DNA of 64,000 nucleotides from JASGDN01 sp049840815 (GCA_049840815.1 JASGJI010000017.1:310001-374000); one strand, 5' to 3'. Counted from the first letter of the stretch, positions 42,359 to 53,062 are shown. The notes: a model not told the origin generated them from the letters alone. Numbers and translations: made by a program.

Positions 42359-43468
42359 ATGTCCTCCACAACGCCAACGTCTCCGTCCGAGCAGATTCCG
42401 GCCACGCCGGATCAGTTGCGCGATCGCCCCGTCCGCTTCGCCGTCGTCGGCACCGGTGGCATGGGCGGCCATCATGCGCGGAACCTCGCATCCATGCCGG
42501 AGGTCGATCTCACCTGGCTCGTTGATATCGACCTCCCGCGCGCCGAGGCGCTGGCGGCGGAGATCGGCGGCAAGCCAACCGCCTCGATGGAGGGAGCGTT
42601 CTCCGCTGCCGACGTCGATGCCGTCCTCATCGCGCTGCCGACCTTCCTGCACAAGGACGCGACCATCCTGGCGGCGCAGCATGGCAAGCACGTCTTCTGC
42701 GAGAAGCCGATCGCCCGCACCGTCGAGGATGGGGAGGCGATGGTCGCGGCCTGCGAGGCTGCGGGTGTCACCTTCATGGTCGGGCACGTCGTTCGCTTCT
42801 TCCCCGAATACGAGCGGATGAAGGAGATCCTCGATGCGGGCACGCTGGGCCGGATCGCGACGATCCGCGCCTCCCGCACGAACCCGCCGGTGATGGAACG
42901 CTCCCCGTGGTTCGCCGATGTCGAGAAGAACGGCGGCGTTGTCCTCGACCTGATGATCCACGAGATCGACACCCTGCGATGGCTCTTCGGTGATGTCGAG
43001 CGTGTCTTCGCGCATGGCCTCTCCTACCTGCCGATTCACGAGAAGCGCGACTATACGATGGCCTCCATCCGCTTCCGTGGTGGCGCCATCGCCCACGTCG
43101 AGGCCAGCTGGGCGCATGCCACCCATCGCACCTTCATCGAGGTGGCGGGGCAGTATGGCCTGGCGACGTACGGCAGCGAGCAGGCCGCGACCCTGGTCGT
43201 GGAGCCGACCGAGGGCATCGAGTGGAATGCTCCCGGCGGGATGCGGGTTCCGGCGCGTCACTATCTGCGGCCGGGCGTCGTGGCCCCTCACTTCAAGGAA
43301 GTGCAGCACTTCGTCTCCTGCCTGAAGACGGGTGAACCCGTGCGCGTGAACGGCGAGGAGGCTACCAAGGCGCTTGCCGTCGCCAATGCCGTCCTCGAAT
43401 CGATGCGGACGGGTGCGCCCCAGTTCTTCAACGAGGATGGCACCGTGCGCACGGCTATCGCGGCCTGA
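42359..43468 (+). CDS. Gfo/Idh/MocA family oxidoreductase
   Basis: A 369-residue NAD(P)-dependent sugar/polyol dehydrogenase. RFAVVGTGGMGGHHARNL is the Rossmann loop, KHVFCEKPIARTVED the EKP signature (about residue 120), and KNGGVVLDLMIHEIDTLRWLFG the catalytic Asp/His region. The C-terminus carries the usual substrate sheet. It is followed after 67 bases by a second member of the same family, and the two share only moderate similarity, so they likely handle different substrates or steps. Confidence 0.88.
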   Translation: MSSTTPTSPSEQIPATPDQLRDRPVRFAVVGTGGMGGHHARNLASMPEVDLTWLVDIDLPRAEALAAEIGGKPTASMEGAFSAADVDAVLIALPTFLHKDATILAAQHGKHVFCEKPIARTVEDGEAMVAACEAAGVTFMVGHVVRFFPEYERMKEILDAGTLGRIATIRASRTNPPVMERSPWFADVEKNGGVVLDLMIHEIDTLRWLFGDVERVFAHGLSYLPIHEKRDYTMASIRFRGGAIAHVEASWAHATHRTFIEVAGQYGLATYGSEQAATLVVEPTEGIEWNAPGGMRVPARHYLRPGVVAPHFKEVQHFVSCLKTGEPVRVNGEEATKALAVANAVLESMRTGAPQFFNEDGTVRTAIAA

Positions 43469-43535
43469 TCATCTGCTTGACGCATCTCGTCGTCGGGCGG
43501 CATGCCGGCGCTGGCGACATTCCGGGGAACATTCC

Positions 43536-44561
43536 ATGACGACCACCACGTTTGACGAGCGACCGGTTCGAGTCGCGATCCTGAGCTTCGCGCACCTGCA
43601 CGCGCATGGATACGCTCACGCCCTGAAGACCAATCCGGATGCCGAGCTGGTGCTCATCGCCGATGACGACACCCAGCGGGGCGGGGCGATGGCCGAGCTG
43701 TACGGCGTCGCGTACGTACCGGACTACCGCGATGCTGTCGTGCGCGATGACATCGATGCGGTGGTGATTTGCAGCGAGAACGCGCGACACCGGGAGATGA
43801 CGGTCGCGGCGGCGGAGGCTGGCAAGCATGTCCTCTGCGAGAAGCCGATCGCCACGACGGTCGAGGATGCGCTGGCGATGATTGCTGCCTGCCGCGACAA
43901 CAACGTGAAGCTCCAGATCGCCTTCCCGGTGCGCTTCCACTCCGCGGTGCATGGCCTGAAGGAAGCCATCGATCGCGGCACCATCGGTGAGCCGCTGATC
44001 ATCGCTTCCCGCAATCCGGGCACCTGTCCGCAGAGCTGGTTCGTGCAGCCGGAGCTTTCCGGCGGTGGCGCGGTGATCGATCACACCGTCCACGTCGTCG
44101 ATACCCTGCGCTGGATGCTCGGGGTGGAGGTCGAGGAGGTGTACGCCGAGATCGACACGCTCATCTACGATTTCGAGGCCGATGACACCGGCCTGCTGAT
44201 GATGAAGTTGAGCAACGGGGTGCCTGTCAGCCTCGATACCAGTTGGTCGCGCCCTGCGAACAACCCGATCTGGGGTGGTGTCATGATCGACGTGATCGGT
44301 GAGAAGGGTGTGCTGTCGCTGGATGCCTTCCGGGCGAACATCGAACTGATCGAGATCCAGGGGCCGTCCAACACGCGCCTCGGTGTGGAGGCGTCGGGCG
44401 ATCCGGAGATGATCGACGCCTTCATCCAGGCCGTGCGCACCGATGGCGAAACCGCGCCTAATGGCGAAGATGGCCTGCGCGCGATGGAAGTCGCGCTGGC
44501 CGCGTATGAGTCCGCCAGGACGCAGCAGCCGGTGCAGATCGCGCACGCTGCCGTCGCCTAG
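43536..44561 (+). CDS. Gfo/Idh/MocA family oxidoreductase
   Basis: A 341-residue relative of the gene before it. The N-terminus reads VRVAILSFAHLHAHGYAHAL, which lacks the canonical GxGxxG, as is known for one subgroup of this family that acts on cyclitols. EKP is conserved in KHVLCEKPIATTVED, and GGGAVIDHTVHVVDTLRWMLG gives the catalytic His-Asp. The gene ends 140 bases before the poly-C region, so the sequence after it cannot be trusted. Confidence 0.87.
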   Translation: MTTTTFDERPVRVAILSFAHLHAHGYAHALKTNPDAELVLIADDDTQRGGAMAELYGVAYVPDYRDAVVRDDIDAVVICSENARHREMTVAAAEAGKHVLCEKPIATTVEDALAMIAACRDNNVKLQIAFPVRFHSAVHGLKEAIDRGTIGEPLIIASRNPGTCPQSWFVQPELSGGGAVIDHTVHVVDTLRWMLGVEVEEVYAEIDTLIYDFEADDTGLLMMKLSNGVPVSLDTSWSRPANNPIWGGVMIDVIGEKGVLSLDAFRANIELIEIQGPSNTRLGVEASGDPEMIDAFIQAVRTDGETAPNGEDGLRAMEVALAAYESARTQQPVQIAHAAVA

Positions 44562-44699
44562 GTGTTGAGTTGCAATAGGTTGTTGCGGATTCCGGCGTTC
44601 CGTTCCTTGGCCGGGTTCCCTCCGATGCGGGTGTGGGGTCGGGTGGTTTTGTCGCTCTCACCCCGGCCGAACACTGCCTCGCCCCATCCTCCGGGGTGT

Positions 44700-45590
<891 letters not shown>

Positions 45591-45948
45591 TTTTAGGGTC
45601 ACCGCTGGAGTCTCGAACCCGGCCTTCATGTTCTCATCACCGTTGTTGTGCGAAGCGCCCCGGTCAGGTTCCGGGGTGCTTCGTGGCGTTCAGGCCATGA
45701 GGTCTTCGCCGGGTTGATTCCCCGCGAGTCTTGTGCGCCTATCCAAGCGGGCACCGATCGATTGGGCATCTCGCCACATACCAGTGAAGTCGGCGGCAAC
45801 GGTGCCAGAGTTGCCCTCGGAAGAATGAGTCCTGATCGTGTACAGTGACGACGCTCGCACGGCATTGCGGAGGACATCGACGGCGATGTTCCGGGAGTGG
45901 ATACCTCGAAAGGGGGAGGCCACCGTGCATGCGCGTACAGCGTCTGTG

Positions 45949-45971
45949 CATAATGTTCAAATCAGGAACAT
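45949..45971 (+). promoter_or_regulatory. Candidate promoter and operator of the peptide transporter operon
   Basis: CATAAT (45949-45954) could be a -10 element, and an inverted repeat ATGTTC-N7-GAACAT (45953-45971) overlaps it and the likely start site. A repressor bound there would block transcription of the transporter genes starting at 46100. No good -35 is seen. Confidence 0.28.
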
Positions 45972-46099
45972 CACAGAGGGAGAGCGGGGGCCTGCTCTCG
46001 GTGCCGGGAACCGTTGGCTCGATTCGGAGATTGCGCGTCGGCTGGGTGTCGCACCACACGCCATGGTGACGCGGGATTTTAGGAAAGTACGAGAACGCG

Positions 46100-47182
46100 A
46101 TGGCTGCGATTGCTTCCGAACCAGTCATGACCGTCAAGGAGACGGAGGCTCCCCGAACCAGCATGCTCCGGCGGATTGGGTCGAGTTTCCTGCTCCGGCG
46201 CATCTTCCGGGCCGCGCTCACCATCTACTTTGTCATGACGCTCATCTTCTTCCTGGTGCGCCTGATGCCGGGTGATCCGGTTCAGGTCTACATCAACCAG
46301 CAGATGACACAGTACGGGTACGACTACGAGACGGCCCGGAACATGGCGCAATCGCTCTTCTCGATCGACGCCAGCAAGCCCATTTACGTGCAGTACCTCG
46401 ACTACATGAAGAACCTGCTTCAGGGCAACCTGGGCATGTCCATCAGTTCTCCGGGCACGCCCGTCACGGAAATCATTGCCTCACGTATCTGGTGGACGAT
46501 CTTCAGCGTCGGGACCGCGCTGCTCATCTCCTTCACGCTGGGCATCGTGCTCGGCATGTTCATGGCGTACAAGCGCAATTCGTGGATCGATAGTTCGCTT
46601 TCCGCGTTCGCCTCGATTACCCACTCGGTCCCGAACTATCTCATTGCCCTCCTCATCATCACGATCTTCGGCGTCTGGCTGGAGTGGATTCCCTTCGTGC
46701 AGATGCGCGGTTCGGTCTCCAGTGGCGTCAAGACGGGCTTCACCTGGGAGTTCATCTCCGACGCGTTCTACCACGCCTTCTTACCCATCTTCGTCTACGT
46801 CCTGACCACCGTCGGCGGCTGGATGCTCACGATGAAGAGCAGCACGGTCGCGGCGCTGGAGGAGGACTTCGTGACGGCGGCGCGGGCGCGCGGCGTGCCG
46901 GAATGGCGGGTGGCCATGTTCTACGTCGGCCGCAACGCCATCCTCCCGCTCTTTACCTCGCTGGTGATCTCGATCGGGTTCGTCATGGGCGGGTCACTGC
47001 TCATGGAGCCGATCTTCCAGTACAAGGGCATCGGCCAGATGCTCTTCCAGTCGATCCAGAAGCGCGACTATCCCGTGCTGCAGGGCATCTTCCTGGTAAT
47101 CACGATCTCGGTGGTGGTGGCGAATCTGCTCGCTGACCTTCTCTACAGCCGCGTCGATCCGCGCATTCGGGCGAAGGGGTAG
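46100..47182 (+). CDS. Peptide-type ABC transporter permease (DppB/OppB family)
   Basis: A 360-residue inner-membrane permease. After a short cytosolic lead, the first span (ALTIYFVMTLIFFLVRLMPGDP) carries the LMPGDP signature of DppB-type permeases, the periplasmic loop includes GNLGMSISS, and five further spans follow. The ATPase-contact EAA loop is EDFVTAARARGVPEWRVAMFYVGRNAILPL (split by a short helix turn). It imports peptides or other extended solutes with the four genes that follow. Two bases separate it from the second permease. Confidence 0.9.
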   Translation: MAAIASEPVMTVKETEAPRTSMLRRIGSSFLLRRIFRAALTIYFVMTLIFFLVRLMPGDPVQVYINQQMTQYGYDYETARNMAQSLFSIDASKPIYVQYLDYMKNLLQGNLGMSISSPGTPVTEIIASRIWWTIFSVGTALLISFTLGIVLGMFMAYKRNSWIDSSLSAFASITHSVPNYLIALLIITIFGVWLEWIPFVQMRGSVSSGVKTGFTWEFISDAFYHAFLPIFVYVLTTVGGWMLTMKSSTVAALEEDFVTAARARGVPEWRVAMFYVGRNAILPLFTSLVISIGFVMGGSLLMEPIFQYKGIGQMLFQSIQKRDYPVLQGIFLVITISVVVANLLADLLYSRVDPRIRAKG

Positions 47183-47184
47183 TC

Positions 47185-48105
47185 ATGGTCCAGGGAACGG
47201 TTGACATCCAGGAGCTTTCGAGCCGTCCTACGGATGTGGAAGCGATCATCACCGCGAAGAAGCATGGCCTCATTCGCACGTTCATTCGGCGCAACAAGGT
47301 CGGGGCGCTGGGGTTCGCCATCTTCTTCGGCATTCTCATCCTTGCCTTCATCGGCCCGTTCTTCATGCCGGGCAAGAACCCGACCGTGGTCGCGAACATC
47401 TACGCCACGCCCAGCTGGGATCACCCGCTCGGCGGCGACTACATGGGCAAGGACGTCTGGTACCAGATCGTGCATGGCGGTCGCACATTGCTGATCGTGT
47501 CCGGTCTCGCGGCGCTGATCTCCACCTTCATCGGCGTCGTGCTTGGCGCGATCTCCGCGATGTTCGGCGGCAAGACCGACGCCACGCTGCTGATGCTCTC
47601 CGACATCGTGATGACGGTGCCGACCATCGTCCTGCTGGCGGTGCTGGCGGCCTATGTCCGGCTGGACAATCCGCTGCTGCTCGCCCTGGTCCTGTCCGTC
47701 ACGGCGTGGCCGGCCCTGCTCCGCGCCGTGCGTGCGCAGGTGCTGACCCTGAAGGAACGCGAATACGTGGAAGCGGCCCGGATGCTGGATCTGGGCACCG
47801 GGCACATCCTCTTCCGCGAAGTCATCCCGAACATGATGAGCTACATCGTCATCAACTTCGTGTTTGCGATGACCGGTGCCATCTATGGCCAGGTGATCCT
47901 CTTCTTCCTCGGCCTGGTGCCGCTGGCCGGCGAGAACTGGGGGCTGATGATCAATCAGGCCTATACCAAGGGCGCGATCTTCTTCAAGGACAGCCTGCTC
48001 TACATCCTGTCCCCGATCTTCATGATCTCCCTGTTGCAGCTCTCGCTGGTGATGATCTCCAACGCGATGGAGGATGTCTTCAACCCGCGCCTCCGCGAGG
48101 AGTAG
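47185..48105 (+). CDS. Peptide-type ABC transporter permease (DppC/OppC family)
   Basis: A 306-residue permease. A cytosolic N-terminus leads to the first span (LGFAIFFGILILAFIGPFFMPG), then the family HPLGGDYMGKDVWYQIVHGGR motif, four or five more spans and the EAA loop EREYVEAARMLDLGTGHILFREVIPNMM. It pairs with the preceding permease to form the membrane channel. The ORF is two bases from the upstream stop, indicating one transcript. Confidence 0.9.
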   Translation: MVQGTVDIQELSSRPTDVEAIITAKKHGLIRTFIRRNKVGALGFAIFFGILILAFIGPFFMPGKNPTVVANIYATPSWDHPLGGDYMGKDVWYQIVHGGRTLLIVSGLAALISTFIGVVLGAISAMFGGKTDATLLMLSDIVMTVPTIVLLAVLAAYVRLDNPLLLALVLSVTAWPALLRAVRAQVLTLKEREYVEAARMLDLGTGHILFREVIPNMMSYIVINFVFAMTGAIYGQVILFFLGLVPLAGENWGLMINQAYTKGAIFFKDSLLYILSPIFMISLLQLSLVMISNAMEDVFNPRLREE

Positions 48106-48178
48106 TGGGTGCGACTGTACGCCGTAGGACACGCGGCCTTCGGGATTCGATCGTTTGTTGCAAGACCGAGGACTTTTC

Positions 48179-49312
48179 ATGGCGACACGAGCCACATCCA
48201 CCGCACTGACCGGACGGGCAATGGACGCGGAGGCCGTGGCGGCCCGCAACGCGGTGCGCGGCACGGCGGAATCGACCGCGCCGGTCATCCTCTCCGTCCG
48301 TGACTTCAGCGTGGAGTACCGCACCAGCAATGGCTACATGCGGGCGGTGCGAAATGTGAACTTCGATATCCGCGCTGGCGAGGCCATCGCGCTGATCGGC
48401 GAGAGCGGCTCCGGCAAGTCCACGCTGGGGTTCGCCATCCTGCGCATGCTCGTTCGCGGCGCGCGCATTGCCTCGGGGTCGGCCATCTATCGCAAGCTCG
48501 ACGGCACCGAGGTCGATCTCGTTCAGCTGAGCGACAAGGACTTCCGCAAGATCCGCTGGAGCGAGATCGCGATGGTCTTCCAGGCTGCGCAGAACTCGCT
48601 GAATCCCGTGATGCGGATCAAGGACACCTTCTACGAGACCGCGCGCTCGCATGGCCTGACCGACAAGAACGTCGTCCGCGAGCGCACGCTCGACCTGCTG
48701 CGCAAGGTGCAGCTGGACCCGGAACGTGTCTACAACGCCTTCCCGTTCGAGCTTTCCGGTGGCATGCGCCAGCGCGTCTCTATCGCGCTCAGCCTCCTGC
48801 TGGAGCCGCAACTGATCATCCTCGACGAGCCGACCACCGCGCTCGACATCCTCACCCAGCGCGCGATCATCGACGTGGTGAAGGCCCTGCGCGACCAGCT
48901 CGACTTCACCATGATCTTCATCAGCCACGACCTCTCGCTGGCCGCTGAACTTGCCGACCGCGTGTCGACCATGTATGCCGGGGAGATCGTGGAATACGGC
49001 CCGGTGCGCGATGTCTTCTACACGCCGAAGCATCCGTATTCCGTCGGACTGCTGAACGCCGTGCCGCCGATCGTGGGCGAGGAGTTCACCCCGCTCACCG
49101 CGATTCCGGGATCGACACCGAACCTGCACAAGATTCCATCTGGCTGTGCGTTCCACCCGCGCTGCCCGTACGCCACCGAGATCTGTGTGACGCAGAGCCC
49201 TCCGCTGGCCGATCTGGGGGGCACCCATTGGGCTGCCTGCCACCATTCCGACATGGTCAGCAAGGATCCTGCGGTGTGGGAGGCGATGGAGGTCGCCGAA
49301 GTCGCGGGCTGA
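48179..49312 (+). CDS. Peptide-type ABC transporter ATP-binding protein (DppD/OppD family)
   Basis: A 377-residue ATPase. Walker A is GESGSGKST (about residue 77), the Q-loop FQAAQNSLNP, the ABC signature LSGGMRQR, Walker B LIILDEPTTALD and the switch His in FISHDLS. The C-terminal oligopeptide domain with GCAFHPRCPYATEIC shows the four-Cys pattern typical of OppD/F proteins, which can bind an iron-sulfur cluster in some members. ATG 48179 (GAGGA upstream) is used. Confidence 0.9.
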   Translation: MATRATSTALTGRAMDAEAVAARNAVRGTAESTAPVILSVRDFSVEYRTSNGYMRAVRNVNFDIRAGEAIALIGESGSGKSTLGFAILRMLVRGARIASGSAIYRKLDGTEVDLVQLSDKDFRKIRWSEIAMVFQAAQNSLNPVMRIKDTFYETARSHGLTDKNVVRERTLDLLRKVQLDPERVYNAFPFELSGGMRQRVSIALSLLLEPQLIILDEPTTALDILTQRAIIDVVKALRDQLDFTMIFISHDLSLAAELADRVSTMYAGEIVEYGPVRDVFYTPKHPYSVGLLNAVPPIVGEEFTPLTAIPGSTPNLHKIPSGCAFHPRCPYATEICVTQSPPLADLGGTHWAACHHSDMVSKDPAVWEAMEVAEVAG

Positions 49313-49369
49313 TCCGTTCGATAGCCCCGCTCCCGTCGCCCTCTCTATGTTTGGAAAGGACCCCCGCGC

Positions 49370-50422
49370 ATGGCAGGCACCGCGCCGTTGATGGAACTCG
49401 ATCACCTCGTCCGGACGTTCACCACTCGCCAGGGCGAGATCACGGCGGTGGACGATGTTTCGCTGACGCTCAATGCCGGCGACATCCTCTGCCTGGTGGG
49501 TGAGAGCGGCTCCGGCAAGACGACGGTGGCCCGCATGGCCGCCGGCCTGCTCCCGCCCTCTTCCGGCAGCGTCCGGTTCGAGGGCAAGGACCTCTCCCAG
49601 ATGTCCAAGGCGGAGTTCAAGGAATACCGCAAGGCGGTCCAGATCATCCATCAGGACCCGTATGCCTCCTTGAACCCGGTTCACACCATCGGCGATACCC
49701 TGCGGGCGCCGCTGCTGCACCACAAGCTGGTCAGCGGGCAGAAGGAAGCCACGACGCGCGCGGCCGAGTTGCTGGAACTGGTCGACCTGCGGCCCACGGA
49801 GAACTTCATCAACAAGTTTCCGCACCAGCTGTCCGGTGGTCAGCGCCAGCGCGTCTCCGTGGCGCGGGCTATGGCGCTGAATCCGCGTCTCATCATCGCG
49901 GACGAATCCGTGTCGATGGTCGATGTCTCGATTCGCGTTTCGCTGCTGAACACCATGTTGAAGCTGCGAAATGAACTGGGCGTCACCTTCCTCTTCATCA
50001 CGCACGACCTGGCGGTGGTGAAGTATTTCGCCTGGGAGGGCAATGTCGGCGTGATGTACGTCGGCAAGATGGTGGAGCATGGGCGCACTCCGCAGATCAT
50101 CGGGCGCTCCATGCATCCCTACACAAGGGCGCTGGCCGCCGCCATTCCGGAGGCCGATCCCGACCTGACGCGATCGAAGGAGAAGCTCCAGCTCCGGAGC
50201 CTCGATATCCCGAACCTCGCCAACCTGCCCAGTGGCTGTGTCTTCAATCCGCGTTGCCCATACTGGGAGCCAGGGCTGTGCGACACGATCTCGCCGGCCC
50301 TCACGCCGGTGGGGAATCGCGAGGTCGCCTGTCATCTGGTGGTGCGGGATGTCGAAGCGGGCGGAAACGGGCTTGGACTGGTTCCCACCGCCCTCCGCGA
50401 CGCCAAGGCCGTTGCCGACTGA
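49370..50422 (+). CDS. Peptide-type ABC transporter ATP-binding protein (DppF/OppF family)
   Basis: A 350-residue second ATPase subunit. Walker A GESGSGKTT, Q-loop IIHQDPYASLNP, signature LSGGQRQR, Walker B LIIADESVSMVD (Ser where most have Pro-Thr) and switch His in FITHDLA. The C-terminal GCVFNPRCPYWEPGLC repeats the four-Cys motif of its partner. It forms the ATPase heterodimer with the preceding gene. It is followed by a strong hairpin that separates it from the binding-protein gene. Confidence 0.9.
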   Translation: MAGTAPLMELDHLVRTFTTRQGEITAVDDVSLTLNAGDILCLVGESGSGKTTVARMAAGLLPPSSGSVRFEGKDLSQMSKAEFKEYRKAVQIIHQDPYASLNPVHTIGDTLRAPLLHHKLVSGQKEATTRAAELLELVDLRPTENFINKFPHQLSGGQRQRVSVARAMALNPRLIIADESVSMVDVSIRVSLLNTMLKLRNELGVTFLFITHDLAVVKYFAWEGNVGVMYVGKMVEHGRTPQIIGRSMHPYTRALAAAIPEADPDLTRSKEKLQLRSLDIPNLANLPSGCVFNPRCPYWEPGLCDTISPALTPVGNREVACHLVVRDVEAGGNGLGLVPTALRDAKAVAD

Positions 50423-50427
50423 TCCAC

Positions 50428-50489
50428 GGACCAACCGTGTCGCCGGGGTGGGTGGATGCCTGCCGGCCCCTCGGCGACACGGTTGGTCC
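50428..50489 (+). terminator. Hairpin between OppF-like and binding-protein genes
   Basis: GGACCAACCGTGTCGCCG (50428-50445) and its exact complement (50472-50489) form an 18-bp stem with 26 bases between. It probably ends or attenuates the permease/ATPase transcript and lets the binding-protein gene be expressed separately. Confidence 0.6.
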
Positions 50490-50587
50490 CCTCGGACACT
50501 GGATCGTGTGCGCGAAGACTGGCAGAATGAACGCGCAGTCGCGATACATAGCCGGGCACTCCGTTGAACGGGTGCTCGCCGGACACC

Positions 50588-50654
50588 GGAAAGGAGGAGC
50601 CTCGTGTCAGCCAGGACGGCGAGTGACGCTCCTGGAGTCCGTTCTTCACCGTGA
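50588..50654 (+). promoter_or_regulatory. Structured leader with mini-ORF before the peptide-binding protein
   Basis: A very strong ribosome site, AAAGGAGG (50590-50597), precedes GTG at 50604 and a 16-codon frame (MSARTASDAPGVRSSP, stop at 50652). AGGAGC (50595-50600) can pair with GCTCCT (50628-50633), and CTCG with CGAG inside, which would hide the ribosome site. This suggests a translated leader or a translation-dependent attenuator 145 bases before the main gene. Confidence 0.38.
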
Positions 50655-50798
50655 AGCGCACGGCGTCGATGCGCGACGTGAGGGAACATGCCAGAATCGA
50701 CCGATTCCGGTCGCTGGTTCGGGTATTGTTCCTGGGGGCTTTCGATCGGAGCAGATCCAGCGATTGGCGTCTGGATCGCAGCTACACAGGAGTACACG

Positions 50799-52793
50799 AT
50801 GTCGGACATTGTCTCCAAGACTTCGTCGCTCAAGGATCAGCTGGCGAAGCGCTCGCTGTCCCGCCGCCGGTTTGCCGGTGTGGGCGCGAGTGCTGTCGCG
50901 GCAGCCATGCTCACTGGCGGCGCGTTGCCGCTGGGCGCTGGGCGTGTGGTGATGGCCCAGGATGGTGGCAAGGAGTTCCACGCCGCCTATCCGTACGACG
51001 AGCCGCCCACCGGTCACTTCAATTCCTTCGCCTCCACGGGCAACATCCTGCAGGGCGCCACCACGGTCTATGGTGATCTCATCATCGAGCCGCTGGCGAT
51101 GTTCTACTGGGAGTCGCAGACGTGGGAGCCGCTGCTGGCCACCGACTGGGCCTTCATCAAGGCCGGTTCGGGCGCCGCTTCTCCGGCTGCCAGCCCGGTC
51201 GCCGAGGCGAGCCCGGTTGCGGCCGCCAAGCTGACCGCTGTCGATGCTGCCTGGTTCGATGGCACGTCCGCGCTGGCCGGCAAGGCCGCCGTGAATGCCC
51301 CGGCTGATGCCGATACCTTTGTGGTCAAGCTGCGCGAGGGCGTGGTCTGGGATGACGACACCCCATTCACCGCGAAGGACGTGGTCGACACGTTCTGGTG
51401 TCTGCGGGTGATGTCGAACGTCGTCTGGCAGTTCATCTCCGACGCCTACGCGATCGACGACAACACGGTCGCCTTCCCGATGGCGGTCCCGGCCACGGTG
51501 GTCGAGCGCTACGTGGTCCGCGCCTCCAACCCGCGCCCGTCGGCCATCTTCGCGGATTGGGCGCAGAAGTCGCGCGATCTCTTCGCCAGCGGCAAGTCGA
51601 TTGCCGATGACGAGGGCAAGCAGCTTCTCGACGAGTTCAACCAGTTCCGCCCGGACAAGGTCATCGCCAGCGGCCCGTTCACGATCGACATCCCGTCGAT
51701 CACCGGTGCCCAGATGAACCTGGTCAAGAACCCGAAGGCGTGGAACGCCGACAAGGTGGCGTTCGACAAGATCGTCAACTTCAACGGCGAGACCGACACC
51801 ATCACCGCTGTCGTGCTGGCGAAGGAAGTCGACTACGCGACGCACGGCTTCGCGCCGGCGTCCGAGAAGCAGATGGTCGCGGAAGGCATCCGCATCCTGC
51901 GTCCGCCCGTGTATGGCGGTGCCGCGTTCTACATGAACTTCGGCAAGCTCGGTGAGGCGTTCGGCGACAAGCGCGTCCGCCAGGGCCTTGCCCAGGCGAT
52001 CGACCGTGCCCAGAGCGGCGCTGTCTCGCTGGGTGAGTCCGGCGTGGCCGTCGTGGACATGGCCGGCTTCTCCGACAACAACGTGCCGAACTGGCTCTCC
52101 CAGGAGGCCATTGACGGACTCAACAAGTACGAGCTCGACCAGGATGCCGCGTCTGCGCTCCTGCAGGAGGCCGGCTGGACGAAGGACGGCGACTCCTGGA
52201 AGACGCCGGACGGCAACGCCGCGGCCTTCGAGCTGACCTTCCCGGCCGAGTACGCGGACTACTCCGCCACCGGCGCCGACCTCGCCGATCAGCTGACCAA
52301 CTTCGGCATCCAGGCGACGCCGCGTGCCGTCACCTACACCCAGGTGTATGTGGACTGGGACAAGGGCAACTTCGATTGCGGTATCGGCGGTTGGGGATCG
52401 TCCAACAACCCGCACCCGCACTTCTCGTTCGTGGTGCCGTTCTTCACCCGCAACTACCCGATCGCCCAGAACAACGGTGGCCGGGGCATCGACTTCCCGC
52501 TGGAGCAGGAGACCGATGTCGCGGGCAAGGTGAACATCGAGGAACTGGTGGTGAACTCTGCCCGCGGTCTCGATGTGGAGAAGCAGAAGACTCAGGTGAC
52601 GACGATCGCCCAGGTCTTCAACGAACTCCTGCCGTGCATCCCCCTCTACGAGCGCTATGGCAATAACGCCGGCCTCGAGGGTGTTCGCGTTGTGGCGTGG
52701 CCGGCGGACGACGATCCGATGCTGAAGCAGGCGCCGTACGCCGATGGCATCCCGACCCTGCTCATGTTCACGGGCAAGATCGCAGCCGTCTAG
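50799..52793 (+). CDS. Peptide-type ABC transporter substrate-binding protein
   Basis: A 664-residue SBP_bac_5 family protein exported by the Tat pathway: SRRRFAGVGASAVAAAMLTGG is the signal (twin Arg at about 20). The mature protein has the family signature WEPLLATDWAF with a long Ala/Ser/Pro insert (GAASPAASPVAEASPVAAA) after it, FVVKLREGVVWDDDTPFTAKDVVDTF, and the second-lobe AFGDKRVRQGLAQAIDRA. It delivers the solute to the permeases encoded upstream. ATG 50799 has AGGAG six bases upstream. The insert marks a surface loop not seen in enterobacterial OppA. Confidence 0.92.
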   Translation: MSDIVSKTSSLKDQLAKRSLSRRRFAGVGASAVAAAMLTGGALPLGAGRVVMAQDGGKEFHAAYPYDEPPTGHFNSFASTGNILQGATTVYGDLIIEPLAMFYWESQTWEPLLATDWAFIKAGSGAASPAASPVAEASPVAAAKLTAVDAAWFDGTSALAGKAAVNAPADADTFVVKLREGVVWDDDTPFTAKDVVDTFWCLRVMSNVVWQFISDAYAIDDNTVAFPMAVPATVVERYVVRASNPRPSAIFADWAQKSRDLFASGKSIADDEGKQLLDEFNQFRPDKVIASGPFTIDIPSITGAQMNLVKNPKAWNADKVAFDKIVNFNGETDTITAVVLAKEVDYATHGFAPASEKQMVAEGIRILRPPVYGGAAFYMNFGKLGEAFGDKRVRQGLAQAIDRAQSGAVSLGESGVAVVDMAGFSDNNVPNWLSQEAIDGLNKYELDQDAASALLQEAGWTKDGDSWKTPDGNAAAFELTFPAEYADYSATGADLADQLTNFGIQATPRAVTYTQVYVDWDKGNFDCGIGGWGSSNNPHPHFSFVVPFFTRNYPIAQNNGGRGIDFPLEQETDVAGKVNIEELVVNSARGLDVEKQKTQVTTIAQVFNELLPCIPLYERYGNNAGLEGVRVVAWPADDDPMLKQAPYADGIPTLLMFTGKIAAV

Positions 52794-52837
52794 CACGGTC
52801 TCGCATCCCATCCGTTGGCCGGGTTCTCCGGCCCGCA

Positions 52838-52869
52838 CACCCCTCCCGGCATTCGTGCCGGGAGGGGTG
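52838..52869 (+). terminator. Terminator of the peptide-binding protein gene
   Basis: A perfect 14-bp stem (52838-52851 with 52856-52869) closes on the stable TTCG tetraloop, 44 bases after the stop codon. No long T-tract follows. Confidence 0.8.
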
Positions 52870-53062
52870 TCGCGTATTCGGGAGTGGTCGGCACGGCATC
52901 TGTGCGCGCGGCCCGAAAATCCCCCGCTGGTGCGTACGCGGCACCCAAGCCGCAACGGGAAAAACATACGAACTGCATGCAAATGATGCCGGATGGGGAC
53001 ATAACATTGTACAGGTGGGCAGTTCCTGGCGCTGGACGACCTGTCCATGCCGATGGGACCCA

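Noticed and set aside
45595..45625. Possible tRNA 3' end on the minus strand (GGGTTCGAGA)
   Set aside because: The five bases on each side of the TTCGAGA loop do not pair as a T-stem, and no anticodon or acceptor arm could be built.
48080..50833. A 917-residue open frame antisense to the two transporter ATPases
   Set aside because: Composition is typical of antisense frames in GC-rich DNA; the plus strand has all ABC ATPase motifs.
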